64,000 nt of DNA. Source: Actinoallomurus sp963850195 (lineage in GTDB: Bacteria > Actinomycetota > Actinomycetes > Streptosporangiales > Streptosporangiaceae). The first letter of the stretch is position 1. Each line of letters starts with the position of its first letter. A program made the translations under genes and the position numbers. The DNA lies in contig CAWKKD010000005.1 of NCBI GenBank assembly GCA_963850195.1, positions 2,946,978 to 3,010,977 of the forward strand, given 5' to 3'. The notes under the pieces are model-generated. The model did no database searches. It worked only from the letters and a program-made list of their open reading frames with translations, and had not been told where the DNA came from. Shown in pieces: positions 54,741-63,394 of this stretch.

Positions 54741-54901
54741 GAGACTGTTGGGGAGCCCCATGCCCTACTGCGCGGCACCCAGGCGACGCCTCGCCGCGTT
54801 GTCGTCGGTCGCCGGCCGACACCAGGCCGACTCCCTCCTCCGCCTCGCGACGCGCCCCCTGGCCCGCCGCTCGCGACGGACGAGGACTCCCCAACAGTCT
54901 C
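54741..54901. mobile_element. MITE-like element, 161 bp, 14-bp terminal inverted repeats
   Basis: Termini GAGACTGTTGGGGA (54741-54754) and TCCCCAACAGTCTC (54888-54901) are perfect inverted repeats. Both sides are flanked by TGA (54738-54740 and 54902-54904), a 3-bp TNA-type target duplication as made by IS1031-group IS5 elements. It has no coding capacity. It sits exactly at the stop codon of the upstream methyltransferase. Confidence 0.65.
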
Positions 54902-54959
54902 TGAGGCCGCCCACGGAAAATTGGTGGCGTCGCGCTCGGTGATCTGATGTCGTCGCAAG

Positions 54960-55691
54960 GTGAGTGTCTTCGATGATCCCGCGTTCTTCGGCAACCAATG
55001 GGCCTCGGACTACGACGAGCTGACCGATCTCGACCCGGCGCCGGCCGTGGAGTTCCTCACCGAACTCTCGGGCGGCGGACGCGTGCTGGAACTCGCCATC
55101 GGTACGGGCAGGGTCGCGCTTCCCCTCGCCCAGCGCGGAGTCGCGGTCGAGGGCATCGAAGCGTCGGCGGCAATGGTGGACCTCCTGCGCGAAAAGCCGG
55201 GAGGCACCTCGATCCCGGTCACGATCGGGGACATGGCCGACGTGGCGGTGAACGGGCCCTTCCGGATGGTGTACCTCGTCTTCAACACCCTCTACAACCT
55301 GATCGACCAGGCCAGACAGGTCGACTGCTTCCGCAACGCCGCTCGCGTACTCGAGCCGGGCGGCACATTCGTCATCGAATGCTTCGTCCCCGACCCGACG
55401 GCATTCGACAATGGCCAGCGCGTCGACGCGCCCGTCGTGACCGCCGAAACCGTGACCCTCAGACTGGCCCACCACGACCCCGTCGAACAGCGCATGCTCC
55501 GCCAGGTCATAACCCTGAACGCGAACGGCATGCGCCTGCACCCGGTGATGTTGCGGTACTGCTGGCCCAGCGAACTCGACCTGATGGCACAACTCGCCGG
55601 CCTTCGCCTCCGAGAACGCAACAGCACCTGGACCCGCGCCCCGTTCAACGCCGAAAGCCGCAGCCACATCTCGGTGTACGAGAAGCCCTGA
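54960..55691 (+). CDS. Class I SAM-dependent methyltransferase
   Basis: A 243-residue enzyme with motif I VLELAIGTGRVALPLAQRGVAVEGIEAS, DMADVAVNGPFRMVYLVFNTLYNL and RVLEPGGTFVIECF. Related proteins methylate small molecules. It starts at GTG 54960 without a clear ribosome site. The MITE-like element lies upstream and may have separated it from an earlier promoter. Confidence 0.87.
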   Translation: MSVFDDPAFFGNQWASDYDELTDLDPAPAVEFLTELSGGGRVLELAIGTGRVALPLAQRGVAVEGIEASAAMVDLLREKPGGTSIPVTIGDMADVAVNGPFRMVYLVFNTLYNLIDQARQVDCFRNAARVLEPGGTFVIECFVPDPTAFDNGQRVDAPVVTAETVTLRLAHHDPVEQRMLRQVITLNANGMRLHPVMLRYCWPSELDLMAQLAGLRLRERNSTWTRAPFNAESRSHISVYEKP

Positions 55692-55719
55692 TTCGTTTTC
55701 GTCGCCGTGAGGAGCCCGG

Positions 55720-56115
55720 ATGAACGCAACTCCGCGCCTGTTCGCCGTGACCCTCGATTGTCCGGAGCCGGCGAAGCTCGCGGCGTTCTACCGGGGGTTT
55801 CTCGACGGCGAGCTGTTCTCCTCCAACGACGACTTCGTGGCACTCACCATCGCCGGCGGCGTCCGTCTCGACTTCCAGCGTGTCGCGAACCATCAGCCAC
55901 CCCCGTGGCCCGATCCGAACGCTCCATGTCGAATGCACCTCGACTTCGCCGTCGACGATCTCGACCAGGCCGAGAGACGTCTCCTCGACATCGGTGCCGC
56001 GTTGGCCGAATTTCAACCCGGAGGGCACAGATTCCGGGTGTTCCTCGATCCGGCCGGGCATCCGCTCTGCATCGCCACCAGCTCCGCCGCGACCATCGGT
56101 GATGAGCCCCGCTAA
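55720..56115 (+). CDS. VOC-family (glyoxalase/bleomycin-resistance-type) protein
   Basis: A 131-residue protein with two beta-alpha-beta-beta-beta modules (LFAVTLDCPEPAKLAAFYRGFLDGELF; MHLDFAVDDLDQAERRLLDIGA; FRVFLDPAGHPLCIAT). It is a cytosolic metal-binding or resistance-type protein of unknown ligand. GTGAGGAGC lies before the ATG. Confidence 0.88.
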   Translation: MNATPRLFAVTLDCPEPAKLAAFYRGFLDGELFSSNDDFVALTIAGGVRLDFQRVANHQPPPWPDPNAPCRMHLDFAVDDLDQAERRLLDIGAALAEFQPGGHRFRVFLDPAGHPLCIATSSAATIGDEPR

Positions 56116-56449
56116 GGCCCCATGCCGAGAAGGGTACGGAGGCTGGGCCGGGGTTCCTGGAACCAGCGGCCGATCTTCTGTTCCTCCACCGTCCGGCTTC
56201 ACCCTGACCGGCCTCGTTCAGCACATGGCGGAGGTGGAGCGGAACTGGTTCCGCCGGGTGTTCGCCGGGGAGCAGGCCCCGCCCATCCACGACCCCCAAG
56301 CCGACCCGCACGGCCCCGACGGCGGCCGCGTCATGGGCCAGGACGTCAGCCTCCGCTGGATCTACGTCCACATGATCGAGGAGTACCCGCGGCACAACGG
56401 CCACGCCGACCTGGTCCGGGAACGCATCGACGGCACCACCGGCGTCTAG
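56102..56449 (+). pseudogene. DinB/DUF664 family remnant, internally deleted
   Basis: The frame keeps DUF664 pieces: PPPSGFTLTGLVQHMAEVERNWFRRVFAGEQ and VSLRWIYVHMIEEYPRHNGHADLVRERIDGTTGV. The usual N-terminal helix and the middle part are missing and replaced by unrelated sequence. The first in-frame ATG (56102) lies inside the VOC gene. It is probably a decayed gene, about 115 codons instead of about 160. Confidence 0.6.
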
Positions 56450-56479
56450 TAAGCGGTGTGAAGGCGCGGGCCGCGGCGA

Positions 56480-57442
56480 TCAGGTCAAGGCTGCGAACCG
56501 GTCGAGGCCGTGGAGCACATGGTCGCGCGTTGTCCCACTGCCAAAGTGTCCGGCGTCCTCGACGATGAACAACTCGGAGCCAGGCCAGGCCCGGTTGAGT
56601 TCCCACACCGTGTGGGACGGCAGACTCATGTCGAATCGGCCATGGACCAGCACACCCGGTATGCCGGCCAGCCGGTCGGCGTCACGGATCAGCTCGCCCT
56701 CTTCCAGCCACGCGCCATGGGCGAAGTAGCGCGAGCAGATACGTACGAAGGCCAACCGCCTGGGCGAGGGGCTGTCACTCATGGGGTTGGAGCCGCCCTT
56801 CGTCTCCCAGGAGATGAGCGTGTCCTCCCAGGCGCACCAGTCGGCCGCGGCCTTCTCCCGTACCGCGACCTCGGGGTGTTCCATCAGGCGGGCGTAGGCC
56901 GCGACGATGTCGCCGTCGCGTGGCGTGCCGGGGACTCCCGCGAGGAAGCGTTCCCACTGCTCGGGAAAGAACCGCCCGGCACCCCGGTAGAGCCAGTCGA
57001 TCTCCGTACGCCGGGCGGTGGAGACGGAGGAGATGACGATCCCCGACACCCGCGCGGGATGAGACTCCGCGTAGGCCAGGACCAACGTGGTGCCCCACGA
57101 CTCGCCGTACAACAGCCAGCGGTCGATGCCCAGGTGCTCCCGCAACCGCTCCATGTCGGCGATCAGATGCGCGGTGGTGTTGTACCGCATGTCGGCGGCG
57201 GGATCGCTCGCGTGCGGAGTGCTGCGTCCGCAGCCGCGCTGGTCGAACAGCACGATCCGACAGCGGTCCGGGTCGAACAACCGCCGTGCGCCCGTGCGAC
57301 GCTCTCCCCCGGGCCCACCATGGACCGCGACCGCCGGCCTGCCATCCGGATTGCCGCAGACCTCCCAGTACACGACGTTGCCGTCGCCCACGTCGATCAT
57401 CCCCGTCTCGTACGGTTCGATCGGCGGATACAGCTCACTCAC
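56480..57442 (-). CDS. pip: Proline iminopeptidase (alpha/beta hydrolase, S33)
   Basis: A 320-residue cytosolic peptidase releasing N-terminal proline. HGGPGG oxyanion loop, FDQRGCGRSTPH, nucleophile elbow GESWG (S115), Asp in HGRFDMSLP and His in EDAGHFGSG. GTG start with GGGAGGA upstream. Divergent from the next gene with only 28 bp in between. Confidence 0.93.
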   Translation of the reverse strand: MSELYPPIEPYETGMIDVGDGNVVYWEVCGNPDGRPAVAVHGGPGGERRTGARRLFDPDRCRIVLFDQRGCGRSTPHASDPAADMRYNTTAHLIADMERLREHLGIDRWLLYGESWGTTLVLAYAESHPARVSGIVISSVSTARRTEIDWLYRGAGRFFPEQWERFLAGVPGTPRDGDIVAAYARLMEHPEVAVREKAAADWCAWEDTLISWETKGGSNPMSDSPSPRRLAFVRICSRYFAHGAWLEEGELIRDADRLAGIPGVLVHGRFDMSLPSHTVWELNRAWPGSELFIVEDAGHFGSGTTRDHVLHGLDRFAALT

Positions 57443-57470
57443 AACCAGTCCTCCCTGGGACCATCGCCAG

Positions 57471-57989
57471 ATGTTCGACTTCGGGATCGGCGGCTACAGA
57501 CCGGCATGGCTAACGGGCCGTTCGGCCGTTACTGCTGCTCATGGTCGGAGACTGGCCACACTCAAAGGGCGACGGCTGACCCGGACCTTCGTGGTGTGGG
57601 ATCTCGATGACGACGCATGGTTCTCCGATGGACTCATCCTGCTGGACTTCGACGGTGAGCAGGTCGAGATCGTGCACCAGAAGTTCGACCAGATCTCGAT
57701 CACCTGGAACACCGTCGATTCGGCTCAGCCGCTGGACTGGGCCGGGGAAGGATTCCGGCTGGTCTGGCGGGACGACGTCCTTGGCGAACTGGCCGCACTG
57801 AGGGAACAACGGCTGCAAGCCGTAGAGCTCCTCGAATGGACCGCTGAGGACATGGCGCGAGGCACTGTGGCCATCAGCTTCGCCTTCCCAGACGACCGAG
57901 TGACCGTCTACAACGCACTCGACGAGAATGGCCTGGATTTCGGGCCCCCCGATCACCGGTACACGCGTCACCGACTCGACCCGCAGTAG
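57471..57989 (+). CDS. Hypothetical protein
   Basis: A 172-residue acidic protein of mixed alpha/beta prediction (TFVVWDLDDDAWFSDGLILLDFDGEQVEIVHQKFDQISITWNTVD), without signal or membrane segment. I do not recognise a family. ATG 57471 is the likely start, but the ribosome site is weak and the promoter would have to lie within pip. GC content is somewhat lower than in the neighbours. Confidence 0.65.
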   Translation: MFDFGIGGYRPAWLTGRSAVTAAHGRRLATLKGRRLTRTFVVWDLDDDAWFSDGLILLDFDGEQVEIVHQKFDQISITWNTVDSAQPLDWAGEGFRLVWRDDVLGELAALREQRLQAVELLEWTAEDMARGTVAISFAFPDDRVTVYNALDENGLDFGPPDHRYTRHRLDPQ

Positions 57990-58421
57990 CCCCTCACCGT
58001 GCGGCCCGATCGGCACGGCCGCTCTGGGGCGAGTGCGGCCGCAAGCCCACCATCACGCGGTGGTGATCGCCCCTGAGGGCAGGCGGCCGCTGTCTCGGCG
58101 GGTGGCCAACGAGTAGACCCCTCTCCTAGAGCTGGTAGCCGAGGTGCGTCCGGAACTCCGGAAAGATACTTCCGGAAACAAGGCTTCTACAGGGGATCTG
58201 TTCCTGTTTGAGTGATATCGACTACGTACCGTACACGGTGAACTTCACCGAAATCTCTTGCGGTCATCGCCGATACTGTGCTGATCTGGGACATCTCTCC
58301 CTCTTAGGAGGTCTCGACAACCACGCGACACCGACTACCCGCTCACTTAACGTAGTTGATTGTGGACTAACTCGGATCGAGCGTATTTATGACATCACTA
58401 TTCGCGGTCGGAGAGGGCGGC
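57990..58421. other. Intergenic region, 432 bp, no gene recognised
   Basis: It contains two copies of the palindrome GCGGCCGC (58035-58042, 58083-58090), which can pair as the stem of a hairpin, and CCGGAA-N6-TTCCGG (58158-58175). From about 58100 to 58400 the DNA is AT-richer than the rest of the window, suggesting foreign origin or a complex promoter for the MHYT gene. Confidence 0.5.
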
Positions 58422-59192
58422 ATGGGTCACATGGAACATGGGATGTATGTCCCCCTGCTTGCCTATCTGGCGTCATGTCTTGGCTGCGGGCTCGGCCTGG
58501 TTTGCACGAACCGGGCGTGGACCGGTACCCGTTCCTCGCGTTATCTCTGGCTGTCATGGTCCGCGGTGTCGATCGGCGGCACTGGGATCTGGAGCATGCA
58601 TTTCGTCGCGATGCTCGGGACCTCCGTCGAGGGCTCCACGGTCACGTGGAACCTCATCTGGACTGCCCTGAGCCTGGTGATCGCGGTCGTGATAGTCGCA
58701 GCCGGTATGTTCCTGGTCAGCTACGGTCGATCAAGCCTGCGGACGCTGCCGCTGGCGGGCGTACTCACCGGAATCGGCATCGCGGCAATGCACTACACGG
58801 GCATGGCCGCGATGCAGGTGCAGGGATCGATTCGCTATGACCTTCGCCTGGTAGCGCTGTCTGTGGTGATCGCCATTGTGGCGGCGACCGCCGCCTTGTG
58901 GATAACCCGAACCGTCCGGCGCAAGCTGGCGATAGCCGGCGCGATACCGATCATGGCATTGGCCGTGTGTGGCATGCACTACACCGGCATGGCGGCGGCC
59001 GATATCACGCTGAACGCCAACGCACCGGCCCCGACCGGTGCAAGCGCGTCGGCATTGATCTGGCCGTTGATGATCTGGATCGCCGGATGTCCTTTGATCA
59101 CGTTGCTGCTCGTCATGCTGGCCCCATCCGGCGAGGAAGCTCTCGAAAACCAGCACTACAAAGACGTCGCCAACCGACTCTCTCGTCAATAG
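58422..59192 (+). CDS. MHYT-domain integral membrane sensor
   Basis: A 256-residue protein with seven hydrophobic helices. Three MHYT-type motifs are visible: SMHFVAML, AAMHYTGMAAM and GMHYTGMAAA. The domain is proposed to bind copper and sense oxygen, CO or NO. No signalling domain is attached, so it acts alone or with a partner elsewhere. ATG 58422 has GGAGAGGG close upstream and gives the usual N-terminus HMEHGMYVPLLAYL; ATG 58389 is an alternative. Confidence 0.88.
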   Translation: MGHMEHGMYVPLLAYLASCLGCGLGLVCTNRAWTGTRSSRYLWLSWSAVSIGGTGIWSMHFVAMLGTSVEGSTVTWNLIWTALSLVIAVVIVAAGMFLVSYGRSSLRTLPLAGVLTGIGIAAMHYTGMAAMQVQGSIRYDLRLVALSVVIAIVAATAALWITRTVRRKLAIAGAIPIMALAVCGMHYTGMAAADITLNANAPAPTGASASALIWPLMIWIAGCPLITLLLVMLAPSGEEALENQHYKDVANRLSRQ

Positions 59193-59475
59193 GGCGCCTT
59201 CTCTCGACCTGCGCCTTCTCCGCGCTCTTCCCGTGAGTGACGGGTGGGTGCCACGGGTCGCGGGGTGCGGGGCGGCGGGCCCCGCTTCCCCGCCGCAGAC
59301 GCCCGTCTTGCTCGGTCCGCAGGGTCAGCTATCGCGTCGCTTCGTTCAGAAACCTCTATCCGGAAATCCCTGGCACCGCTCCGCCCCGGCGACCACACCC
59401 GTGACGCTCCGCCCGCTGCGCCGGAGGCCGCCGCGAACGCTGCGATGGAACACGCGCAGCCGCCCCGACCTGCGG

Positions 59476-59817
59476 TCATCCGTTGCCGGAGTACGGGGGC
59501 GAAAAGAAGACGAGCACGGTGAGGTCCTCTTCGATACGGACGAAGCGGTGTGGCACGTGTGCGTCGACGAACACCACCGATCCGGTGGCGACCCGGACCT
59601 GTTGCCCGTCGGCCTCAAGGGTGGCCCGCCCGCTGACCACCACGTAGATCTCTTCTTCGCTGTGCGGCCCCTGGTCGTCGACCCCACCCGCCGGAATCGA
59701 GTAGGTGCCCACGCTCAAGTGCGCGGTGTGGAAGTGCTCCACCCAGTGGTTGGGTGCCGCACCCGGTGGCGTGTACGTCGTCGCGTCCCGCAGGACCCGC
59801 ATCGAAGGCTTGATCAT
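59476..59817 (-). CDS. Small cupin-domain protein
   Basis: A 113-residue single cupin with metal-binding residues in GPHSEEEIYVVVSGRATLE and HVPHRFVRIEE. Cytosolic; ligand unknown. The start overlaps the stop of the PPOx gene (ATGA 59814-59817), so the two are co-expressed. The 280 bp downstream hold no recognisable gene. Confidence 0.87.
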   Translation of the reverse strand: MIKPSMRVLRDATTYTPPGAAPNHWVEHFHTAHLSVGTYSIPAGGVDDQGPHSEEEIYVVVSGRATLEADGQQVRVATGSVVFVDAHVPHRFVRIEEDLTVLVFFSPPYSGNG

Positions 59818-60518
59818 CGGCTTCCCTCACTCGCTAGGGCGGAGAGGTGAGCGGGTGGAACGACGCCTGGCGGCAGGGAAGGGTCCGGCTCCAGCACGCC
59901 CGCGCACTGGCGCACCAGCAGCACCCCCGCCCACAATCCGAGCCGCGCATCCGCGCTGTCGCCGTCATCCGGCGGACCGCGCCGGATCTTCACCGAGACC
60001 TCGGCCAGCTCCAACGCCAGCAATCGCGTGGCGGCCAGTTCACGGGAGGTCGGCTGCCGAGCGTACTCCCACTGGCCGGGGGCGCACTGCTCGGTCAGCA
60101 CCCGCAGCCCGTGCCGAAGCTCCCCGGGTTCGGTCACCGGTCTAGGCACGCCGAAGACCATCGCACTGCGGTAGTTGATCGCATGCTCGAACACCGAGCG
60201 GGCCAGAACGACACCGTCGACGTGAGTGACGGTGATGCATACGGCCTGGTCCGGCGCGTGGATCAGGCTGCGGCTGGCCACCGAACCGTGGACGTACAGG
60301 GTGTCGGCGGTGGCACCGTAGGCGGTGGGCACGACCGTGGGGACACCGTCGACGGTAACGCCGAGGTGACAGACGAAGCCGGCCGCCAGGATCGCGTCCA
60401 GATCGGCCCGGTCGGTACTGCCCTGCTCGCGCAGGCGGCGATGACGGGTCCGCTCGGTGACCATGAGAGGCGCCGTACGCTGGCGCGCGATGCCGGCAGA
60501 CCTGGGAAAAGTGGACAT
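59814..60518 (-). CDS. Pyridoxamine 5'-phosphate oxidase-family (FMN split-barrel) protein
   Basis: A 234-residue flavin-binding split-barrel protein (FVCHLGVTVDGVPTVVPTAYGATADTLYVHGS; ITVTHVDGVVLARSVFEHAINYRSAMVFG). It probably uses FMN or F420. It lies divergent from a MocR-type PLP regulator, an arrangement typical of vitamin-B6-related control. ATG 60518 is chosen; GTG 60527 adds three residues. Confidence 0.85.
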   Translation of the reverse strand: MSTFPRSAGIARQRTAPLMVTERTRHRRLREQGSTDRADLDAILAAGFVCHLGVTVDGVPTVVPTAYGATADTLYVHGSVASRSLIHAPDQAVCITVTHVDGVVLARSVFEHAINYRSAMVFGVPRPVTEPGELRHGLRVLTEQCAPGQWEYARQPTSRELAATRLLALELAEVSVKIRRGPPDDGDSADARLGLWAGVLLVRQCAGVLEPDPSLPPGVVPPAHLSALASEGSR

Positions 60519-60538
60519 GCCTGCCACCTTGGCCTATG

Positions 60539-60586
60539 AGTGGTACGGCATACAGGTCCATTACCGACCCTGCTCCTGGAACCACT
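60539..60586. promoter_or_regulatory. Inverted repeat between PPOx and MocR genes
   Basis: AGTGGT (60539-60544) and ACCACT (60581-60586) flank the divergent promoter region, with extra short GGT/ACC elements between. MocR/PdxR regulators bind repeated short sites of this kind. Confidence 0.4.
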
Positions 60587-60610
60587 TCGCCGCCGCCGTG
60601 AGGATATCCC

Positions 60611-62158
60611 GTGAGACCCTCCGCCGATCTCGACCTGCCCATCGTCGTGGACCGGAAGGACGACACACCGCTGCATCAGCAGTTGGCGTCCGGGCTGCGC
60701 CACGCCGTCCAGTCTGGGCTGGTGCCGCCGGGCGGGCGGCTGCCCTCGACCCGCGTGCTCGCGGCGAGCCTCGGCCTGGCCCGGAATACCGTGCTCGCCG
60801 CGTACCAGCAACTGGACGGCGAGGGCTACCTGCAGCCGAGGCACGGCTCAGGCACCTACCTCAGCCTGGACCTACCATCCGCCACCGCAACGCCTGCCGC
60901 CGTGCCAGCCCGCGCGCCGAAGTCGCCGGTCGGCGCCGGGGCTCACGGCGGCCCACCGGCCACGCCGGGAACGCCGGGCAGGCCAGCCGCTTCGGCCACG
61001 CCCGGCGGGCAGCGGAGCCTGCCGACGGCCGGTCAGCACACCATCGACCTGCGGCCCGGCCAGCCCGACACGCACCGGCTCGCCGATCCGACCTGGCACC
61101 GTGCATGGCGCGCGGCGGTCAAGGACCCGCCGCCCGCGGTTGAGCCTCCGCCACAGGGCCTGGCCGAACTGCGTGAGGAGATCTGCGCGCACCTCGCGGT
61201 CGCCCGAGGGCTGCCCAGCGATCCGGACGACGTCGTCGTGACCTCCGGGACCAACGATGGGCTGTCCCTGCTCGTCCACGCCATGGGCCTGGCGGGTCGG
61301 CCGGTCGCGGTGGAGGACCCCGGCTACCCGGAAGCCAGGAGTCTGCTCGCCCGGCACGGGTGCGTGCTGCTGCCCGTGCCGGTGGACGATGACGGGCTCG
61401 TCGTAGGCGCGCTGCCCGAAGGGAAGCCGCCGTCACTGGTACTCGTGACGCCCAGCCACCAGTACCCGCTCGGCGGCCGCCTGCCCATCTCGCGGCGCCT
61501 CACCCTGCTGGACTGGGCGAACCGGCACGGTGTCACGATCGTGGAGGACGACTACGACAGCGAGTTCCGTTTCGACGTCGCCCCGCTGCCCGCGCTGGCC
61601 GGTCTCGACCAGACCAGCCGAGTCGTGCACCTCGGTACGTTCTCCAAGGTCCTGACACCGTGGCTGCGCGTCGGCTACCTGGCCGCCCCCCGCAGGCTGA
61701 TACCCGACCTGCTCGCCGCCCGCGAGGACCTGGGCGTCCCGACCAGCGGCATCGACCAGCGGGCCCTGGCCACCTACATGCGCCAGGGCGGACTGCGCCG
61801 GCACATCGCCCGGACCCGGCGGGACTACCAGCACACCCGATCCCACCTGCACAAACTCGCGGCCCGCCACGCCGTCAGGCTTCGCGGCGCCAACGCCGGC
61901 CTGCACGCCGTCCTCGAACTACCCGAGGGCACCGGCACCGGCCAGGTCATCGGGCACGCGCACCGCCACGGCGTGCTGCTGTCCGATCTAGACGACTACG
62001 CCGTATCGGCCACGGCAGGCCACCCGGCGATCGTCCTCGGCTACGGCGGCGCGACGCTGGACCACCTCGACCGGGCGATCAGCGCCATCGCCTGCGCCCT
62101 GCACGGCCCGGTCCGCGCGGGCATGACACCGTGCCCGGCTGCATCCGCCAGCTCGTGA
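60611..62158 (+). CDS. MocR-family regulator (GntR HTH fused to aminotransferase-like domain)
   Basis: A 515-residue regulator. A GntR winged helix (PLHQQLASGLRHAVQSG, GGRLPSTRVLAASLGLARNTVLAAYQQL) is followed by an Ala/Pro linker of about 80 residues. The fold-type-I aminotransferase domain has VEDDYDSEFRFD and the PLP lysine in GTFSKVLTPWLRVGYL. It probably activates or represses the divergent PPOx/cupin operon in response to PLP. GTG start with GAGGA upstream. Confidence 0.92.
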   Translation: MRPSADLDLPIVVDRKDDTPLHQQLASGLRHAVQSGLVPPGGRLPSTRVLAASLGLARNTVLAAYQQLDGEGYLQPRHGSGTYLSLDLPSATATPAAVPARAPKSPVGAGAHGGPPATPGTPGRPAASATPGGQRSLPTAGQHTIDLRPGQPDTHRLADPTWHRAWRAAVKDPPPAVEPPPQGLAELREEICAHLAVARGLPSDPDDVVVTSGTNDGLSLLVHAMGLAGRPVAVEDPGYPEARSLLARHGCVLLPVPVDDDGLVVGALPEGKPPSLVLVTPSHQYPLGGRLPISRRLTLLDWANRHGVTIVEDDYDSEFRFDVAPLPALAGLDQTSRVVHLGTFSKVLTPWLRVGYLAAPRRLIPDLLAAREDLGVPTSGIDQRALATYMRQGGLRRHIARTRRDYQHTRSHLHKLAARHAVRLRGANAGLHAVLELPEGTGTGQVIGHAHRHGVLLSDLDDYAVSATAGHPAIVLGYGGATLDHLDRAISAIACALHGPVRAGMTPCPAASASS

Positions 62159-62564
62159 CCAGATGCGAGAACCGCTGTCCACCCATCGGCGAACGCGTTG
62201 GGGCTTGATCTGCCCGCACCTAGCTAGTCATCTGAGCAGGTGCCTACGGCCCCCGTTAGAACGACAGCTTCCCTACATTGGAGCTGGGTCACCGTCGGGA
62301 GTAGGACACCGTAAGCACGCTCGACCGGCTGCCGGCCCCCAGGTGTGATGGCCACGGCCCCTTCTCTCGCGCCCGCCAGTTCTCGACAACCCGATTGAGA
62401 ATCGTCCCACCCACCGGGAGCGGGCCGGACCCTACCGGTGAAGGTGGAGCGCCCCACCGGACGAATGACCTTCGCCGGTAGGGCCCGGTCTGCTCGGCTC
62501 GTCCTCGGACGTCGGCAGAGGGGATGACCCGGCTTCCACCCCAACCCCGTGACCAGCTCGGCCC

Positions 62565-62666
62565 ATGCTCCTGGCGGACCGCAAGATCGCCGATGGCTTC
62601 GATGCCCTCGTACGGGCGGCACGGTCGGCCGAAGACGACGAGGACGGCACCCTAATGGCACGTTAA
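62565..62666 (+). pseudogene. Possible C-terminal remnant of a site-specific integrase
   Basis: A 33-codon frame (MLLADRKIADGFDALVRAARSAEDDEDGTLMAR, shown here only as an ending DGTLMAR) reads like the extreme C-terminus of actinomycete tyrosine integrases and lies about 80 bp before the tRNA-Gly fragment, where such genes normally end. A stop codon closes the frame upstream. The evidence is positional and weak. Confidence 0.3.
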
Positions 62667-62701
62667 TGGCACGACGGCTGGGAAACGGTTCGAGAACGAC
62701 T

Positions 62702-62740
62702 AAGGCCCAGGTTGAGGATCATGTCCTCTGCCTGGGCCTT
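62702..62740. terminator. Strong hairpin next to the att-like tRNA fragment
   Basis: Outer 10-bp arms AAGGCCCAGG (62702-62711) and CCTGGGCCTT (62731-62740) enclose inner arms GAGGA/TCCTC. This is typical of the terminator behind an integrase gene. Confidence 0.8.
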
Positions 62741-62748
62741 CTCTGTGA

Positions 62749-62790
62749 GAGCGGGTGACGGGAATCGAACCCGCACTACCAGCTTGGGAA
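62749..62790 (-). repeat. 3'-half copy of tRNA-Gly (att-like site)
   Basis: The 38 bases 62749-62786 are identical to 63963-64000. On the minus strand they read from the anticodon arm through the T-loop to the acceptor end of tRNA-Gly. The copy diverges after CTTGGGAA, so it lacks the 5' half. It is a typical attachment-site remnant of an integrated element. Confidence 0.85.
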
Positions 62791-63148
62791 TTAAATGGCG
62801 ATCGGCCGTCAGGGCGGCTGACCTGGGGTGCAGATAGCCAGCGAGTGACCCCTAGTGACCCTTGTTCACCTTGGCTAGTTGCACGTTAAATGCACGCTTC
62901 GAGGCGCTCCGCCGAGCCTTTTCGGCGCTTGACGAAACGGGCGCTGGGCGGCGAGGCGATCGGGAGTCGGCGGGACGCGTCGAGAGAACGCGGTATGTAG
63001 CCGAGGTAAGCCCGGCCGAACGCCGGTGACCGTGGGAAGACGGTGCCCGGCAGCCGTCGTCGTTTGGCACCGGTTGTCGTCAGGGTGGCCCCTGTTGACC
63101 CCTCGTCACCGTGGCTGATCGCCCCCACCTGCTCATCGCGGAGGGTGA

Positions 63149-63394
63149 TCATGGCCATTCGACGCGGAGGACGTGTACCTCGCGTTGTTCCTCTAGGACG
63201 AGGTAGGTGGCGAGTCCGCGTTCGCCGAAGGCATGCGTGAGCATGTTGCCCCTGGGGTTGGCGGGGTTGAACGGTTGTCCGCTCCAGGGCGCCGTCTCCA
63301 GCAGGGTGAACAACTCGGCGAGTGGGCGTAGGGCGCCTTCGGGGACCGCCTTGATCTGCTCCTCGGCGATCGGATCCAGGTTGAGCCGGTACAC
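63149..63394 (-). CDS. RelE/ParE-superfamily toxin-like protein
   Basis: An 81-residue protein with the RelE-type fold pattern: MYRLNLDPIAEEQIKAVPEGALRPLAELF, then a beta-hairpin region ending YLVLEEQREVHVLRVEWP. If active it would cleave mRNA at the ribosome or poison gyrase. GTG start directly abuts the stop of the upstream DUF6247 gene, an arrangement typical of antitoxin-toxin operons. Confidence 0.75.
   Translation of the reverse strand: MYRLNLDPIAEEQIKAVPEGALRPLAELFTLLETAPWSGQPFNPANPRGNMLTHAFGERGLATYLVLEEQREVHVLRVEWP

Larger units (their letters stand above)
62159..63148. other. Gene-poor stretch of about 1 kb at an integration site
   Basis: Apart from the integrase-like remnant, the hairpin and the tRNA fragment listed separately, I see no convincing gene. 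Short frames on both strands lack ribosome sites. Two related segments starting TGACCCCT (near 62846 and 63095) recur and may be recombinase-binding sites. Confidence 0.6.

Noticed and set aside
58208..58840. Plus-strand frame beginning MSDIDYVPYTVNFTE
   Set aside because: It overlaps the MHYT gene in another frame, lacks a ribosome site and has no recognisable domain; the MHYT frame is clearly coding there.
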